Under the pieces are notes generated by a model. That model had not been told where the DNA came from. It ran no database searches and worked only from the letters and a program-made list of their open reading frames with translations. A DNA stretch of 64,000 nt from Streptomyces griseoviridis (GTDB taxonomy: Bacteria > Actinomycetota > Actinomycetes > Streptomycetales > Streptomycetaceae), in the NCBI GenBank assembly GCA_014649155.1, contig BMSM01000010.1, positions 186,001-250,000 on the forward strand. The letters run 5' to 3'. How positions within the stretch are numbered: position 1 is the first letter of the stretch; the number at the start of each line of letters is the position of its first letter. Position numbers and translations under genes: made by a program. Positions 1-8,934 of the stretch are shown here, in pieces.

Positions 1-592
1 GCAGCGCCACGTTCAGCCCGATCGCGAACAGCGCCAGCGGACCGCCGACGATCATCGCCGGGATCACCAGGATCAGCGCCAGCCAGCCCAGCGCCTTCCA
101 GAACTCCTCGCACTCGTCGATCGGCGAGGCGATGCTGTACGCCGCCTCCCGCAGCGCCGACGCCGCCGTGCCCGCCGCCGACTGCAGCTCGTCCCCGGCG
201 TCCTCGGCGATCGCCTTCTGCGCCTCGCGGCCCGCCTCGTCGTCCTCCGCCAGGGCCGCCGCCGCGCTCAGCGCCTCGTCGGCGACCCGCTGCTGCTCCC
301 GCATCACCCCGACATAGGTGCGCAGCGCCGCCTGGACGTCCTTGTGCGCCTGCCGGAACGTCGACACGTAGTGCCGCAGATCCTTGTCGATCACCTTGCG
401 CAGCGCGTCCGCCGTCTTGCCGACGAACACCCCGTCGGTGGTGTTCAGGATCGATGTCAGACCCTCGTCGATGGTGTCGGCCAGGGAGACCAGAGACTCC
501 TGGGAGGTGATGACCGCGTCGATCCGGTCGGGATCTCCGGGCGTCGGGTCACCGCCCAGCCCGAGCGCGCTCCAGTCGGTGGGACGGGCCAT
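1..592 (-). CDS. Putative T7SS-secreted protein, N-terminal part (runs off window)
   Basis: Reading starts at the ATG complement of 590-592, behind an AAGGAGAG ribosome site, and stays open to the window edge (about 197 residues visible). The visible part begins MARPTDWSALGLGGDPTPGD and is a long helical region rich in Ala, Asp and Glu. A hydrophobic stretch (LALILVIPAMIVGGPLALFA) lies at the visible end. This pattern of helical WXG/LXG-like region then hydrophobic patch is typical of the N-terminal signal domain of Streptomyces T7SS substrates, some of which carry toxin C-termini. The C-terminus is outside the window, so toxin or non-toxin cannot be decided. It is divergent from the next substrate-like gene and adjacent to the ESX genes. 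Confidence 0.7.
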   Translation of the reverse strand, partial: MARPTDWSALGLGGDPTPGDPDRIDAVITSQESLVSLADTIDEGLTSILNTTDGVFVGKTADALRKVIDKDLRHYVSTFRQAHKDVQAALRTYVGVMREQQRVADEALSAAAALAEDDEAGREAQKAIAEDAGDELQSAAGTAASALREAAYSIASPIDECEEFWKALGWLALILVIPAMIVGGPLALFAIGLNVAL

Positions 593-777
593 CGGGGCCG
601 CTCTCCTTCCGCGTCCGTCGCAGCCGGGCCACTGCTGCCCCAACCACGCACCGGGGTGGGGAAAAGGTTCAATCGACCGGGAGGAAAAAGTGTTGAACCT
701 TTCCGGGTCCCTGGTGCGTGGAGTGGGCGACAGGCGTGCCGGGACGGACCGGGCTCTGGATGCGACCGGGAGGCGTG
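593..777. promoter_or_regulatory. Divergent promoter region with a 10-bp inverted repeat
   Basis: This intergenic region separates two divergent T7SS-substrate genes. It holds a perfect inverted repeat: AAAGGTTCAA at 663-672 and TTGAACCTTT at 693-702, separated by 20 bp. The pair is AT-richer than its surroundings. It could be an operator for both genes or a pair of identical back-to-back promoter elements. No regulator can be assigned from the sequence. Confidence 0.5.
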
Positions 778-1710
778 GTGCCCGACTTCTCCATCGACTA
801 CGGGGCCCTGCACATCGTGCAGGGCAAAATGCGGGAACTGGCCGACGCCGCCGACTCCGGCGGTGCCACCGGCACGTTCAAGGAGGTCGGCGAGGCGAGC
901 AGCTCCGAACGCAAGGCACTCTTCGGCAGCTCCGACCTCTCCTACGCCTTCAACCTGTTCTACTCCTACTCGACCTCCCGCACGAAGGACGCCAAGGACG
1001 GGCTCGGACAGCTCGCCGACACCTTCTCCGGCGTCGCCGACACCTTCTTCAACGCCGATGCCCAACTGGCTTCCGCCGCAGGCCTGATGAGCCAGAGCCT
1101 GGGCCTGGACGACTGGCGCAACCAGAAGGAGGCGTACGACGCCTGGCAGGAGGACAAGACCGCCTGGGACGCCTACCTGGAGAAGATCGGCGCGAGCGAG
1201 TACTTCGAGCAGCACCCCGACGCGAACATCGGGGACGTCTGCCGGGCGGACGGCGCCCCCTCCTTCTGCGAGGCGTGGCTCGCCGACGACGACGCCCCCG
1301 ACGACCCCGGCGAGCCGCCCGCCGAACCGGCCGACACCCCGCCCACCTCGTACACGTACGAGGACGAACAGGGCAAGGTCTCCGTCGAGGTCGAACTGGA
1401 CGACGACTACAACGTGATGAAGGAGACCGCCACCATCACCACGCCGGACGGCCAGTCCTACACCTCCGTCACCACCTACGACTCCGCGCCCCGGATCATC
1501 ACCCCGGACGGCGGCGAACCGTTCGACGCCCGCGACTACACGATGGTGACGACGTTCGGCGACGGGACGAAGACGACCACCGAGGTCGTCATCGAGGACG
1601 ACGGTTCCGGCACCATGACCACCACCGACGCGGACGGCAAGGTCACCACCGTCACGCGCTCCGGACCCGACGAGGAATGGCCCGAACCCCCCGAAGAGTC
1701 CGACGACTAG
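778..1710 (+). CDS. ESX-associated acidic protein, probable T7SS substrate
   Basis: The GTG at 778 is chosen because GGGAGG (768-773) precedes it and the protein then begins VPDFSIDY, a usual opening for this kind of Streptomyces protein; the ATG at 760 is an alternative. Residues 1-110 are helical and of ESAT-6-like size. The middle is acidic and proline-rich. The last 110 residues are beta-rich and dominated by Thr, Asp and Gly (ITTPDGQSYTS, TTFGDGTKTTTEV). There are no signal peptide or membrane segments, so if secreted it would leave through the ESX system. It lies 32 bp upstream of two ESAT-6-sized genes on the same strand, suggesting one operon. Function is unknown. Confidence 0.7.
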   Translation: MPDFSIDYGALHIVQGKMRELADAADSGGATGTFKEVGEASSSERKALFGSSDLSYAFNLFYSYSTSRTKDAKDGLGQLADTFSGVADTFFNADAQLASAAGLMSQSLGLDDWRNQKEAYDAWQEDKTAWDAYLEKIGASEYFEQHPDANIGDVCRADGAPSFCEAWLADDDAPDDPGEPPAEPADTPPTSYTYEDEQGKVSVEVELDDDYNVMKETATITTPDGQSYTSVTTYDSAPRIITPDGGEPFDARDYTMVTTFGDGTKTTTEVVIEDDGSGTMTTTDADGKVTTVTRSGPDEEWPEPPEESDD

Positions 1711-1742
1711 ATCCCCACCACCCCACCGGAAAGGACCCTCCC

Positions 1743-2054
1743 ATGGCCGCCAACATCAGCATGTCCTACGCCGAGATCGAGCGCGTCTCCAACCTCCTGG
1801 ACACCAGCGTCGACAGCACCCTGGTGCCCCGCATGGACGAGGCCAAGACCGAGGTCGACAACCTCCTCGACACTTCGCTGGTGCTCACCCAGTCCAGCCC
1901 CGCCCTGCAGACCCAGTACGAGAAGTTCACCACCTCCCTCAAGGACGCCACCGACTCCATCAAGGGCTACGCCGAGCAGTTCCGCAAGATCATGGAGTCG
2001 GTGAAGGAGATGGACCAGGACATCGCCGACAAGGTCAACAGCAGCGGCCAGTAA
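1743..2054 (+). CDS. ESAT-6/WXG100-superfamily protein (first of pair)
   Basis: This 103-residue protein has the size and all-helical character of ESX substrates, which form helical hairpins and are exported as dimers by EccC. The ATG follows GGAAAGGA at normal spacing. The canonical Trp-x-Gly turn is missing: at the expected place it has a stretch containing SSPALQTQYEKF. There is no clear C-terminal YxxxD/E signal. It is followed 48 bp later by a paralogue with the same SPALQ turn, so the two probably form the heterodimer. The superfamily assignment rests on length, helicity and proximity to eccC. Confidence 0.75.
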   Translation: MAANISMSYAEIERVSNLLDTSVDSTLVPRMDEAKTEVDNLLDTSLVLTQSSPALQTQYEKFTTSLKDATDSIKGYAEQFRKIMESVKEMDQDIADKVNSSGQ

Positions 2055-2102
2055 CCCCCGCCGCCCCCCTCACCGGCCCGACGACCCCAGGAGACCGCCA
2101 CC

Positions 2103-2426
2103 ATGGCCACCACGCCCGATGTCCTCTTCGACTACGACGAGATCGCCCGCGTCGCCACCACCATGGGCACCAAGCTCACCGACATCTCCAACGAACTGAC
2201 CAACCTGGAGACCACCGTCAGCGCCCTCCTCCAGGACGGCCTGGTCTTCGAGAAGGCCAGCCCCGCGCTGCAGAACGCCTACAACGACTTCAGCAACCAG
2301 ATGAAGACCTCCGCGAAGAACATCCAGGAGTACGCCAACACCTTCAACGACATCGCCCAGTCCATCGCCGAGTCCGACCAGACCATCGCCACCGACATCC
2401 AGAGCGCGGCGAACAAGACCGACTGA
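2103..2426 (+). CDS. ESAT-6/WXG100-superfamily protein (second of pair)
   Basis: This 107-residue helical protein resembles the preceding gene product, with a DEIARV opening against AEIERV and a KASPALQNAYNDF turn against QSSPALQTQYEKF. It starts at an ATG behind AGGAGACC. As in its partner there is no WxG and no Cys. Its likely role is export as a complex with the partner through the EccC machine encoded on the opposite strand, either as a structural substrate or as a carrier for the larger substrates upstream. The spacing of 48 bp indicates co-transcription. Confidence 0.75.
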   Translation: MATTPDVLFDYDEIARVATTMGTKLTDISNELTNLETTVSALLQDGLVFEKASPALQNAYNDFSNQMKTSAKNIQEYANTFNDIAQSIAESDQTIATDIQSAANKTD

Positions 2427-2507
2427 GCCCCCCCGCGCGGTATCCACGGCAGAGCCCCGCCGCCCGGCCGGACCGGACGACGGGGCTCGCGCACACCCGC
2501 GCGGGCA

Positions 2508-2693
2508 AGGGCCTGTCGTTCGGATCACGCCGGTGAGCGGGGCCTGGTGCGCGCACCTGCCGCGTTGTCGTCACTCGCCGGCGCTCCGCGTCGACTCCCT
2601 CCTCCGCCTCGCATCCGCACGCACCAGGCCCCGCTCACCGGCGCGAGGAAGGCGCAGCCGATTCCCCGCGACCTGATCCGAACGACAGGCCCT
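2508..2693. repeat. MITE-like element with long imperfect terminal inverted repeats
   Basis: The left end (AGGGCCTGTCGTTCGGATCA, 2508-2527) and right end (2674-2693) are exact 20-bp inverted copies. A second pair of perfect 24-bp inverted segments lies inside them: 2528-2551, contiguous with the left end, and 2620-2643, separated from the right end by 30 bp. The element is 186 bp long, has no coding potential and can fold into a large hairpin. Its right end overlaps the eccC stop codon (2692-2694). No target duplication is obvious. It may also act as the transcription terminator between convergent genes. Confidence 0.75.
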
Positions 2694-5600
2694 ACCCGCC
2701 GAGCACCGTCAGCGGCACCTGCACGGTGATCGCCGTTCCCGACTCGCCCGCCGTCCAGCCCCGGCCCGTCACCAGCGGCGTCCGCACCTGTTCCGCGGAG
2801 ATCCGCACCCCGATCAGGTCCCCCTCGCCGATGCTCTTCGGACCCAGCAGCACCCCGCGCCGCGACCGCCGCGCCATCCCGACCCAGCCGAGCGAGCTCA
2901 TCGACTCCGCCAGCCCCGCCAGCAGCAGCCCCTGGCCGTGGTCCCGGCCCGAGGACGCCACCTGCCGCAGCACCTTGTCCGCCCGGCAGTTCAACAGCAG
3001 ATCGGCGTCGTCGACCACCACGACCACCGGCCGGCCCGCCACCTCCTCCAACGCCCGTGACACCGCCTCGGCCGACGGGTCCGGATCACTGATCACCCGC
3101 GCCAGGTCGTGCGCCGCGAGCTGCCGCAGCTGCGAGTCGCGGGGCGTGAGCACCACCAGCGCGGTCCCGCCGAGCAACAGCGACACGCACATCGAGGCCA
3201 GCGTCGTACTGCGGCCCGTGCGCGGCGGACCGGCCACCACGAACGAGCCGCCGCTCGCCGCGAAGTCGAAGCCGATCGGCTCGCCCGCGTCACCGCCCAC
3301 CCCCAGCAGCGCCCACAGCGGACGCCGCCGCTCGGCCGGCACCAGGTCCATCGCCTCCTGGAAGCCGATCATCCCCGGCAGCTCCTCGATCCGGAACGGA
3401 CGCCGGCCCGGCGCCACGGACGCGTCCCGCGCGGTGGTGCGCCGGCCGATCTCCCGTACCGCGTCCGCCTGGTCGGCGCCCTCCTCCGCGGGCAGCAGCG
3501 CGATCTGCGCCTCGATCCGCTCCGGTGCCAGCCAGCCCCGCCCCGGCGGAATGTGCGCGGGCACCTTGTGCCGGGTCAGCCCCGCGATGTTGTAGTCGCT
3601 CGGATCGGCCTGCTTCAGCAGCAGCCGGCGGTCGTTGTGCGCCGCCAGACGGCCGCCCAGCAGGACCCGCTCGGAGGTGGCGATGACATGGATGCCCGCC
3701 GCCGCGCCCTCCCGCAGCAGCCGGACCACCTCGGAGTAGACCCGGCCGCCGTCGTAGTCGTCGAGCAGCGCGCCGAGCGCGTCCCAGCCGTCGATGAGCA
3801 GCAGCAGCCGGGCCGGCCTGCGGTCCTTCGACAGCTTGGTCCGCAGATCGGCGAGGTCGGCACAGCCGTGCTGCGCGATCAACCGCTGACGGGACGTCAG
3901 CTCGCCGTTGAGGCGGGCGATCAGCCGCTCCAGCCGCTCGGTGTCGTGCCGGGACACCACCGCGCCGCAGTGCGGCAGCGACTCCAGCACACCCAGCCCG
4001 CCTCCGGCGGCGTCGATGCCGTAGACGTGCAGATCGGCACTGGAGATCGCGAGCGCGGCGGATCCCGCCACCGTCCGCAGCACCTGGGTACGCCCCGACC
4101 GCGGCGAGCCGATCACATACAGGTGTCCGAAGGAGGCGAAGTCGATGGTGCCGAGCCGCTGCTGCTGGAGCTGGGGGATGTCCAGCAGGGCGTACGGCAC
4201 CGGCGGCAGCGCGCCCGGCGGGGCGGGCGGCACCGGCGGCAGGTCCTCCGCGCGGACCCGTTCCGCCAGCGGCTCCAGCCAGGGGCTGGGCTGCGGGGTG
4301 AAGTCCGGCAGGCTCCCGGCGGCCCGGCCGATCGTCTCCACCAGCGCGCGCAGGTCGGTCAGCGGCTCCTCACCGGAGAGCGGCTCCGGCTCCTCGTCCT
4401 CGGCCTCGGGCAGATCAGCGGGCCGGCCCAGCCGGCTCCAGGTCAGCTCCATGCCGCGCACCGGCCGCGCGGACGCGGGCCCGGCGGCCGGCGCCTCCCC
4501 CCGCTCGGCCCCCACCCACGCCGTCTGGAACGGCGTCGGCGCGTCCGACCCGCGCCGGATCAGCGCCCGCCCGGGGCTGGACGGCGAGATGCTCACCGCG
4601 TCCGGGGCGTTGATGATGTCCTGGCTCTCCGCCCGGTCCGTCACCCGCAGCGCGATCCGCAGATTGGTGTTGGCGCGGATCTCGTTGCTCACCGAACCGC
4701 CCGGCCGCTGGGTGGCCAGGACCAGGTGCAGGCCGAGCGAACGCCCCCGCTGCGCCAGGCTGATCAGCCCCGGCACGAAGTCCGGCAGCTCCCGCACCAG
4801 TGTGGCGAACTCGTCGATGACCAGCACCAGACGCGGCAGCGGCGCCAGCCGCGGATCCCGGACCCGCTTGGCCCGGTACTCGGCGTGGTCCTTCGCCTCC
4901 ACCTCGGCCAGCACCCGCTCCCGGCGCTTCAGCTCGGCGTCCAGCGAGGCCAGCGCCCGCTCCACCAGATGGCCGTCCAGGTCGGTGATCATCCCGAGGG
5001 TGTGCGGCAGATCGGCGCACTCCCGGAACGCGCTGCCGCCCTTGTAGTCGACCAGCACGAAGGTCAGCTCGTCGGGCCGGTTCGCGGCGGCCAGCGACGC
5101 GATCATCGTCTGCAGCAGCTCCGACTTGCCGGACCCCGTCGTCCCGCCGATCAGCCCGTGCGGCCCGTCCCGCACCAGGTCGAGGCGGAGCGGCCCCTCG
5201 TACCCCGCGCCCAGCACGAACGCCGTGGACGCCGGGCGGCGTGCCCACGCCGCGACCAGCGCCGCCGCGTCCGGCGGTTCCTGCCCGAGCAGCGGCAGCA
5301 GCCGCACGTCGGAGGGCAGCCCCGAGTCGCTGTCCACGGTCACGTCCCGCACCGGCGCCAGCGCCCGCGCCACCTCCTCGCACCAGCCGGCCTCCACCAG
5401 ATCGGCCCGTACGTCCGCCACCTCGGGCACCCCCGAGGTGCGCACGGTCAGCCGGTTGCCCTCGGCGAGCACCACCGCCGTGCACTCCTCCGGCAGCAGC
5501 CGCTCCCGCTCGTCCACGCACAGGCCGAACACCCGCACCCCGGGCCCCTGGGTGAGGACCTGCACCATCCCCGGCACGTCCCGCAGCCGCCGCGCCCCGT

Positions 5601-7257
5601 CCAGGACGACCAGCACGTCCGGTTCGCGCAGCAGGGTCTGGCCGAGCGCCGAGGTGCCCCGGGCGGTGACCCGGGCCTGGATGTCGGCGACCAGCTCGTT
5701 GACCCGGTGCGCGGTGCTCTCCGGGTCGTTGCCGATGGCGACCGGGCCGCCGGGCCGGCCGGTCGCCAGGTGCGGCAGCCAGCGCACCCAGTCCCACGCC
5801 CCGGCGTGCTCCTCACCGGTCAGGACGACGATCCTGAGGTCACGCGGACTGTGCAGCACCGCCGCCTGCGCCACCGCCCAGCAGGCCAGCGCCCGCGGGG
5901 CGCCGCCCGGCCCGGCGATCCCCGCGACACCCAGGTCGGTCATCTCCAGGCCGTAGGGCACGTCCGCGAGCCGCCAGTGCACCTGGCGGTGGTTGTTCTC
6001 CCGGGCGTGGTCGTCGATCCGTTTCAGCGACGGCCGGGTCACCGTGCCCAGCCGCACCGTCAGATGGTCGGGATCGCGCCGCCGGCGCTGCCACAGCAGA
6101 CTGCCCGGCCCGGTCGCGGTGAGCAGCACCGTCGCCGGATCGGGAAAGGTGACGCCCCGCAGCTCCCGCTCGTCGAGGGTGGCCTCGCGCACCTCCCGCT
6201 CCAGCGCCGCCCGCCGCAGCCGGTACAGCCGGAGCGCCTCCTCCTGCTGCTTGCGGCCCGAGCGGCGGCCGGTCAGCCAGTTGCCGATCGCCATCATCGG
6301 GGTGAAGAAGATGAAGACGACGAAGTAGAACGTCCGGAACAGGCTCATCATGACCAGGCCCATGACGAGCGGGGTCATCATCATGATGAACGGGAACGGC
6401 CGGTTCTTCCTTTCGCCGGGCGGCCCCTGCATCCGGATCGACTCGGTGTCCAGGTGCGGGGCGATCCGCGGCGGCCGGTTGTACTCCACGGCGAACCCGT
6501 CGGCGGAGGTGTTGACCGCCGCGTCCGCCTCGAACGGGTCGGCCAGCCGCAGCAGATGGTCGCCCAGCGCGAGGTCGGCGTACCACGGCCACTCCTCGGA
6601 CCCGTCGTCCGGCGCCGGCCGCTCACCGGCCGGCGGCAGCGGCGGCCGGGCGGGCAGCCCGTCGGGGCCGGGCGGCGCGGGCTCCGGGGTGTGGCCGCCG
6701 GGGCCGCCGTCCACCGGACCGGCCGGTTCCTCGGCGGTGAGCGGGGTGCCGGTCTCCGGGTCCACCGGCGGGGGCGGCGTGAGACTGCGCAGGCCGTTGC
6801 GGTCCGGGTCGGCGCCCGGGGGCAGCCGGAAGGCGACCGTCCCGTCCACGGACACGGTCACCCACACCCCGCGCTCCGGGGCGCCGCCGCCCTCCAGGCG
6901 CAGCGCGCAGCCCCGGTCGGTGCCGATCTCGTGGCTGCCCGGCCCCAGTCGCCAGCTGCGGCCCGCGCCCGGCCCGCCCGCGTGCCGGACCTCCACCAGG
7001 ACCGGGTCGCCGGCCGGGGGCTGCCAGGCCCGGGTCGCGGACCGCTCGGGCACGGGCGTACCGAGCCCGACGACCGCCCCGGCGCGGATGCCGGCGGCAC
7101 CGACCCCGAGGTCGGGGTTGACCGGCCGCTCACCGAGGTAGAGGTGGCGCGAACCGAGCGCGGCACCGAGTTCGGCGACGGTGGCGCCCTCGGGCAGGTC
7201 CAGCAGGTGGTCCGTGCGCCGGGCGGCGGCGTCGACGGTGGTGAGGGTCAGTTTCAC
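2692..7257 (-). CDS. eccC: Type VII secretion FtsK/SpoIIIE-type ATPase EccC
   Basis: This 1521-residue cytoplasmic motor recognises and drives export of ESX substrates. The N-terminus carries a ubiquitin-like/FHA-like region, as in the EssC branch. Two membrane helices lie at about 285-330 (FIMMMTPLVMGLVMMSLF and the next). Three ATPase domains follow. The first has a classical P-loop, GGTTGSGKSELL, near residue 702, and Walker B sequences FVLVDYKGGS and LVLVIDEFA. The second (GSPRSGRTQVL, about 1047) and third (GPPRTGRSTTL, about 1340) have Arg in place of the Walker A Lys, so probably only the first hydrolyses ATP normally. The GTG start overlaps the preceding stop in a GTGA, so the two genes are translationally coupled. 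Its 3' end touches the inverted-repeat element. Confidence 0.93.
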   Translation of the reverse strand: MKLTLTTVDAAARRTDHLLDLPEGATVAELGAALGSRHLYLGERPVNPDLGVGAAGIRAGAVVGLGTPVPERSATRAWQPPAGDPVLVEVRHAGGPGAGRSWRLGPGSHEIGTDRGCALRLEGGGAPERGVWVTVSVDGTVAFRLPPGADPDRNGLRSLTPPPPVDPETGTPLTAEEPAGPVDGGPGGHTPEPAPPGPDGLPARPPLPPAGERPAPDDGSEEWPWYADLALGDHLLRLADPFEADAAVNTSADGFAVEYNRPPRIAPHLDTESIRMQGPPGERKNRPFPFIMMMTPLVMGLVMMSLFRTFYFVVFIFFTPMMAIGNWLTGRRSGRKQQEEALRLYRLRRAALEREVREATLDERELRGVTFPDPATVLLTATGPGSLLWQRRRRDPDHLTVRLGTVTRPSLKRIDDHARENNHRQVHWRLADVPYGLEMTDLGVAGIAGPGGAPRALACWAVAQAAVLHSPRDLRIVVLTGEEHAGAWDWVRWLPHLATGRPGGPVAIGNDPESTAHRVNELVADIQARVTARGTSALGQTLLREPDVLVVLDGARRLRDVPGMVQVLTQGPGVRVFGLCVDERERLLPEECTAVVLAEGNRLTVRTSGVPEVADVRADLVEAGWCEEVARALAPVRDVTVDSDSGLPSDVRLLPLLGQEPPDAAALVAAWARRPASTAFVLGAGYEGPLRLDLVRDGPHGLIGGTTGSGKSELLQTMIASLAAANRPDELTFVLVDYKGGSAFRECADLPHTLGMITDLDGHLVERALASLDAELKRRERVLAEVEAKDHAEYRAKRVRDPRLAPLPRLVLVIDEFATLVRELPDFVPGLISLAQRGRSLGLHLVLATQRPGGSVSNEIRANTNLRIALRVTDRAESQDIINAPDAVSISPSSPGRALIRRGSDAPTPFQTAWVGAERGEAPAAGPASARPVRGMELTWSRLGRPADLPEAEDEEPEPLSGEEPLTDLRALVETIGRAAGSLPDFTPQPSPWLEPLAERVRAEDLPPVPPAPPGALPPVPYALLDIPQLQQQRLGTIDFASFGHLYVIGSPRSGRTQVLRTVAGSAALAISSADLHVYGIDAAGGGLGVLESLPHCGAVVSRHDTERLERLIARLNGELTSRQRLIAQHGCADLADLRTKLSKDRRPARLLLLIDGWDALGALLDDYDGGRVYSEVVRLLREGAAAGIHVIATSERVLLGGRLAAHNDRRLLLKQADPSDYNIAGLTRHKVPAHIPPGRGWLAPERIEAQIALLPAEEGADQADAVREIGRRTTARDASVAPGRRPFRIEELPGMIGFQEAMDLVPAERRRPLWALLGVGGDAGEPIGFDFAASGGSFVVAGPPRTGRSTTLASMCVSLLLGGTALVVLTPRDSQLRQLAAHDLARVISDPDPSAEAVSRALEEVAGRPVVVVVDDADLLLNCRADKVLRQVASSGRDHGQGLLLAGLAESMSSLGWVGMARRSRRGVLLGPKSIGEGDLIGVRISAEQVRTPLVTGRGWTAGESGTAITVQVPLTVLGG

Positions 7258-8405
7258 GTGGCGGTCCGTTCCGTGGCCGGGGCCGGCTCCGAGCGGCGGG
7301 GGAGGGAAGGGGCGGCGGACGCGGCCGGCGCGCCGGCGACACCGGCCGGCTCCGGCACCGGACGCGCCCGCTCCGCGGCGGCCGTCTCCTCCTCCGTCTC
7401 GACCAGGTCGGAGTCCTCGACCAGATCGGCGGCGGCGGACCGCGCGGACGGGGCGGGCGGCAGCACCGGCGGCAGCGCGTCCAGGGCGCGGGCCACGGCC
7501 CGGCCCAGCGCGTCGCAGCGGGGCAGCAGCGGCGTACCGGTGACGGCGACCCGGCCGTACCGGTCGGTGAGCAGCCGGCGAGTGTAACCGCGGGCCTCGC
7601 CCAGCACCAGCACCCGCAGCACCGGGTCCTCACCCGGCGGCTCGGCCAGTTCCGGCGGCAGCGGGTCGGGCAGCCCGGTCGCCACCAGCACCGGCGTCAC
7701 CCCGAACCGGCGCGGGGTGTCCCGGGCGGTCCGGTACGCGGTCCGCACCGGCGGACCCGGATGGTCGCGGTGCACCCCCTCGGCGACGGTGACATGACCC
7801 CGCGGCAGCCGCACGTCCAACTGGGCGGACAGCGCCTGGAGCAGCGCCCGCGACGCCCGGTCGTCGCCGTCCACGCACAGCACCGGCGGCCCCGCCGCCA
7901 GGTCGAGGAAGACACACATCGGCTCCCCCGCGTGCTGCTGCGCGCCGAGCGCCACCACCACGGGCCGCGTCCCGCCCGGGCGCACGGTGACCGTCGGCAG
8001 CCCGGCCCGGCCGGCCGTCCACGGGCCGGGCGCGTCAGGACCGGCCAGCAGCACCGCGACCGAACCCGCCCCGACCAGCACCGCGTACGGCCGTCCGCCC
8101 GCCCCGTCGGCCGCCGCCAGGGCGCGCTCCGCGTCCCGCCAGGTGGCCGGGTCCCGCAGCCGCCGGGTGAGCAGCCGCAGCGTCCGCCGGTGCGCCCGCC
8201 AGGAGCGCACCGGCGCGGCGAACGCGGCCGCCGTCAGCGCGAACTCCCGCCGCAGCCGCGCCGCCCACGCCCCCCAGCCGCCCCACCGCATCGCCCACAG
8301 CCGCAGCAGTACGAAGACCAGCACCACCAGGCCCACGACGCCGAGCCAGCGGAAGACGGCGTCACTGTGCTGGCGGAACCAGACGAAAGGATCGGTGTTC
8401 CTCAT
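7254..8405 (-). CDS. ESX-locus membrane protein of unknown function
   Basis: The ATG at 8405 (MRNTDPFVWF) is chosen for the GGACGGGGAG site in front of it, giving 383 residues. One strong membrane helix lies at about 20-40 (WLGVVGLVVLVFVLLRLW). It is followed by a basic juxtamembrane region and a long soluble domain with Val-rich strands (VFLDLAAGPPVLCVDGDD). The tail of about 60 residues is acidic and proline-rich. It lies between an ECF sigma gene (13 bp upstream) and eccC (4-bp overlap), so it is almost certainly a partner of the secretion apparatus. It is not recognisable as EccB, EccD, EccE or MycP. Confidence 0.65.
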   Translation of the reverse strand: MRNTDPFVWFRQHSDAVFRWLGVVGLVVLVFVLLRLWAMRWGGWGAWAARLRREFALTAAAFAAPVRSWRAHRRTLRLLTRRLRDPATWRDAERALAAADGAGGRPYAVLVGAGSVAVLLAGPDAPGPWTAGRAGLPTVTVRPGGTRPVVVALGAQQHAGEPMCVFLDLAAGPPVLCVDGDDRASRALLQALSAQLDVRLPRGHVTVAEGVHRDHPGPPVRTAYRTARDTPRRFGVTPVLVATGLPDPLPPELAEPPGEDPVLRVLVLGEARGYTRRLLTDRYGRVAVTGTPLLPRCDALGRAVARALDALPPVLPPAPSARSAAADLVEDSDLVETEEETAAAERARPVPEPAGVAGAPAASAAPSLPRRSEPAPATERTAT

Positions 8406-8418
8406 CGCTCCCCGTCCC

Positions 8419-8934
8419 TCACGCGGCCGGAATCTCGCGCCGCATGGCCTCCAGCGCATAGTGGTTGCGCGACTTCACGGTCCCCTGCGGCACGCCGATG
8501 ACGCGGGCCGCCTCCGCCCGGCTGCGGTCGTGCAGATGGATCTGGCACAGCACCTCGCGGTGCTCCGGCGACAGCCGGTCCAGGGCCTGGCGGACCAGCT
8601 GACGCTCCACCACCGTGTCGGCCAGATCGGTCGTGGTACGGGGATGGTGGGGCAGGTCCTCCGGGAGGATGCCCACGGGTATCGCGCGATCGCGCCGCCG
8701 GGCGTCGATGGCGAGGTTGCGGGCCACCCGGTACAGCCATGCCTGGAGCCGCTGATCGCCGTGCCGGTCGAGATCGTCGCCGGTCAGCCAGGCCCGCAGC
8801 ATGGTCTCCTGGACGATGTCCTCCGCCCGGTGGGAGTCACCGGACGCGTACCGGTGCACATAGCGCAACAGCCGTGCGCGATGACGTTCCGCGGCGGGGG
8901 AGGCGGCACGGGCATCCACTGGAACATGGCGCAT
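8419..8934 (-). CDS. ECF-type RNA polymerase sigma factor
   Basis: The protein has the two sigma domains of the extracytoplasmic-function class. Region 2 contains RAEDIVQETMLRAWL and LQAWLYRVARNLAIDARR. Region 4 contains LSPEHREVL and an HTH, EAARVIGVPQGTVKSR. The ATG at 8934 is preferred (171 residues) because GGAGC lies 6 bases upstream; a GTG at 8994 without a ribosome site would add 20 residues. It is the first gene of the run sigma - membrane protein - eccC. No obvious ZAS-type anti-sigma gene sits next to it, although the downstream membrane protein could play that part. Confidence 0.88.
   Translation of the reverse strand: MRHVPVDARAASPAAERHRARLLRYVHRYASGDSHRAEDIVQETMLRAWLTGDDLDRHGDQRLQAWLYRVARNLAIDARRRDRAIPVGILPEDLPHHPRTTTDLADTVVERQLVRQALDRLSPEHREVLCQIHLHDRSRAEAARVIGVPQGTVKSRNHYALEAMRREIPAA

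Noticed and set aside
3109..7587. A 1492-codon open frame on the plus strand opposite eccC
   Set aside because: Its translation is Arg/Pro/Gln-rich low-complexity sequence without family features. It is the antisense of a clear EccC gene, a common GC-rich artefact.
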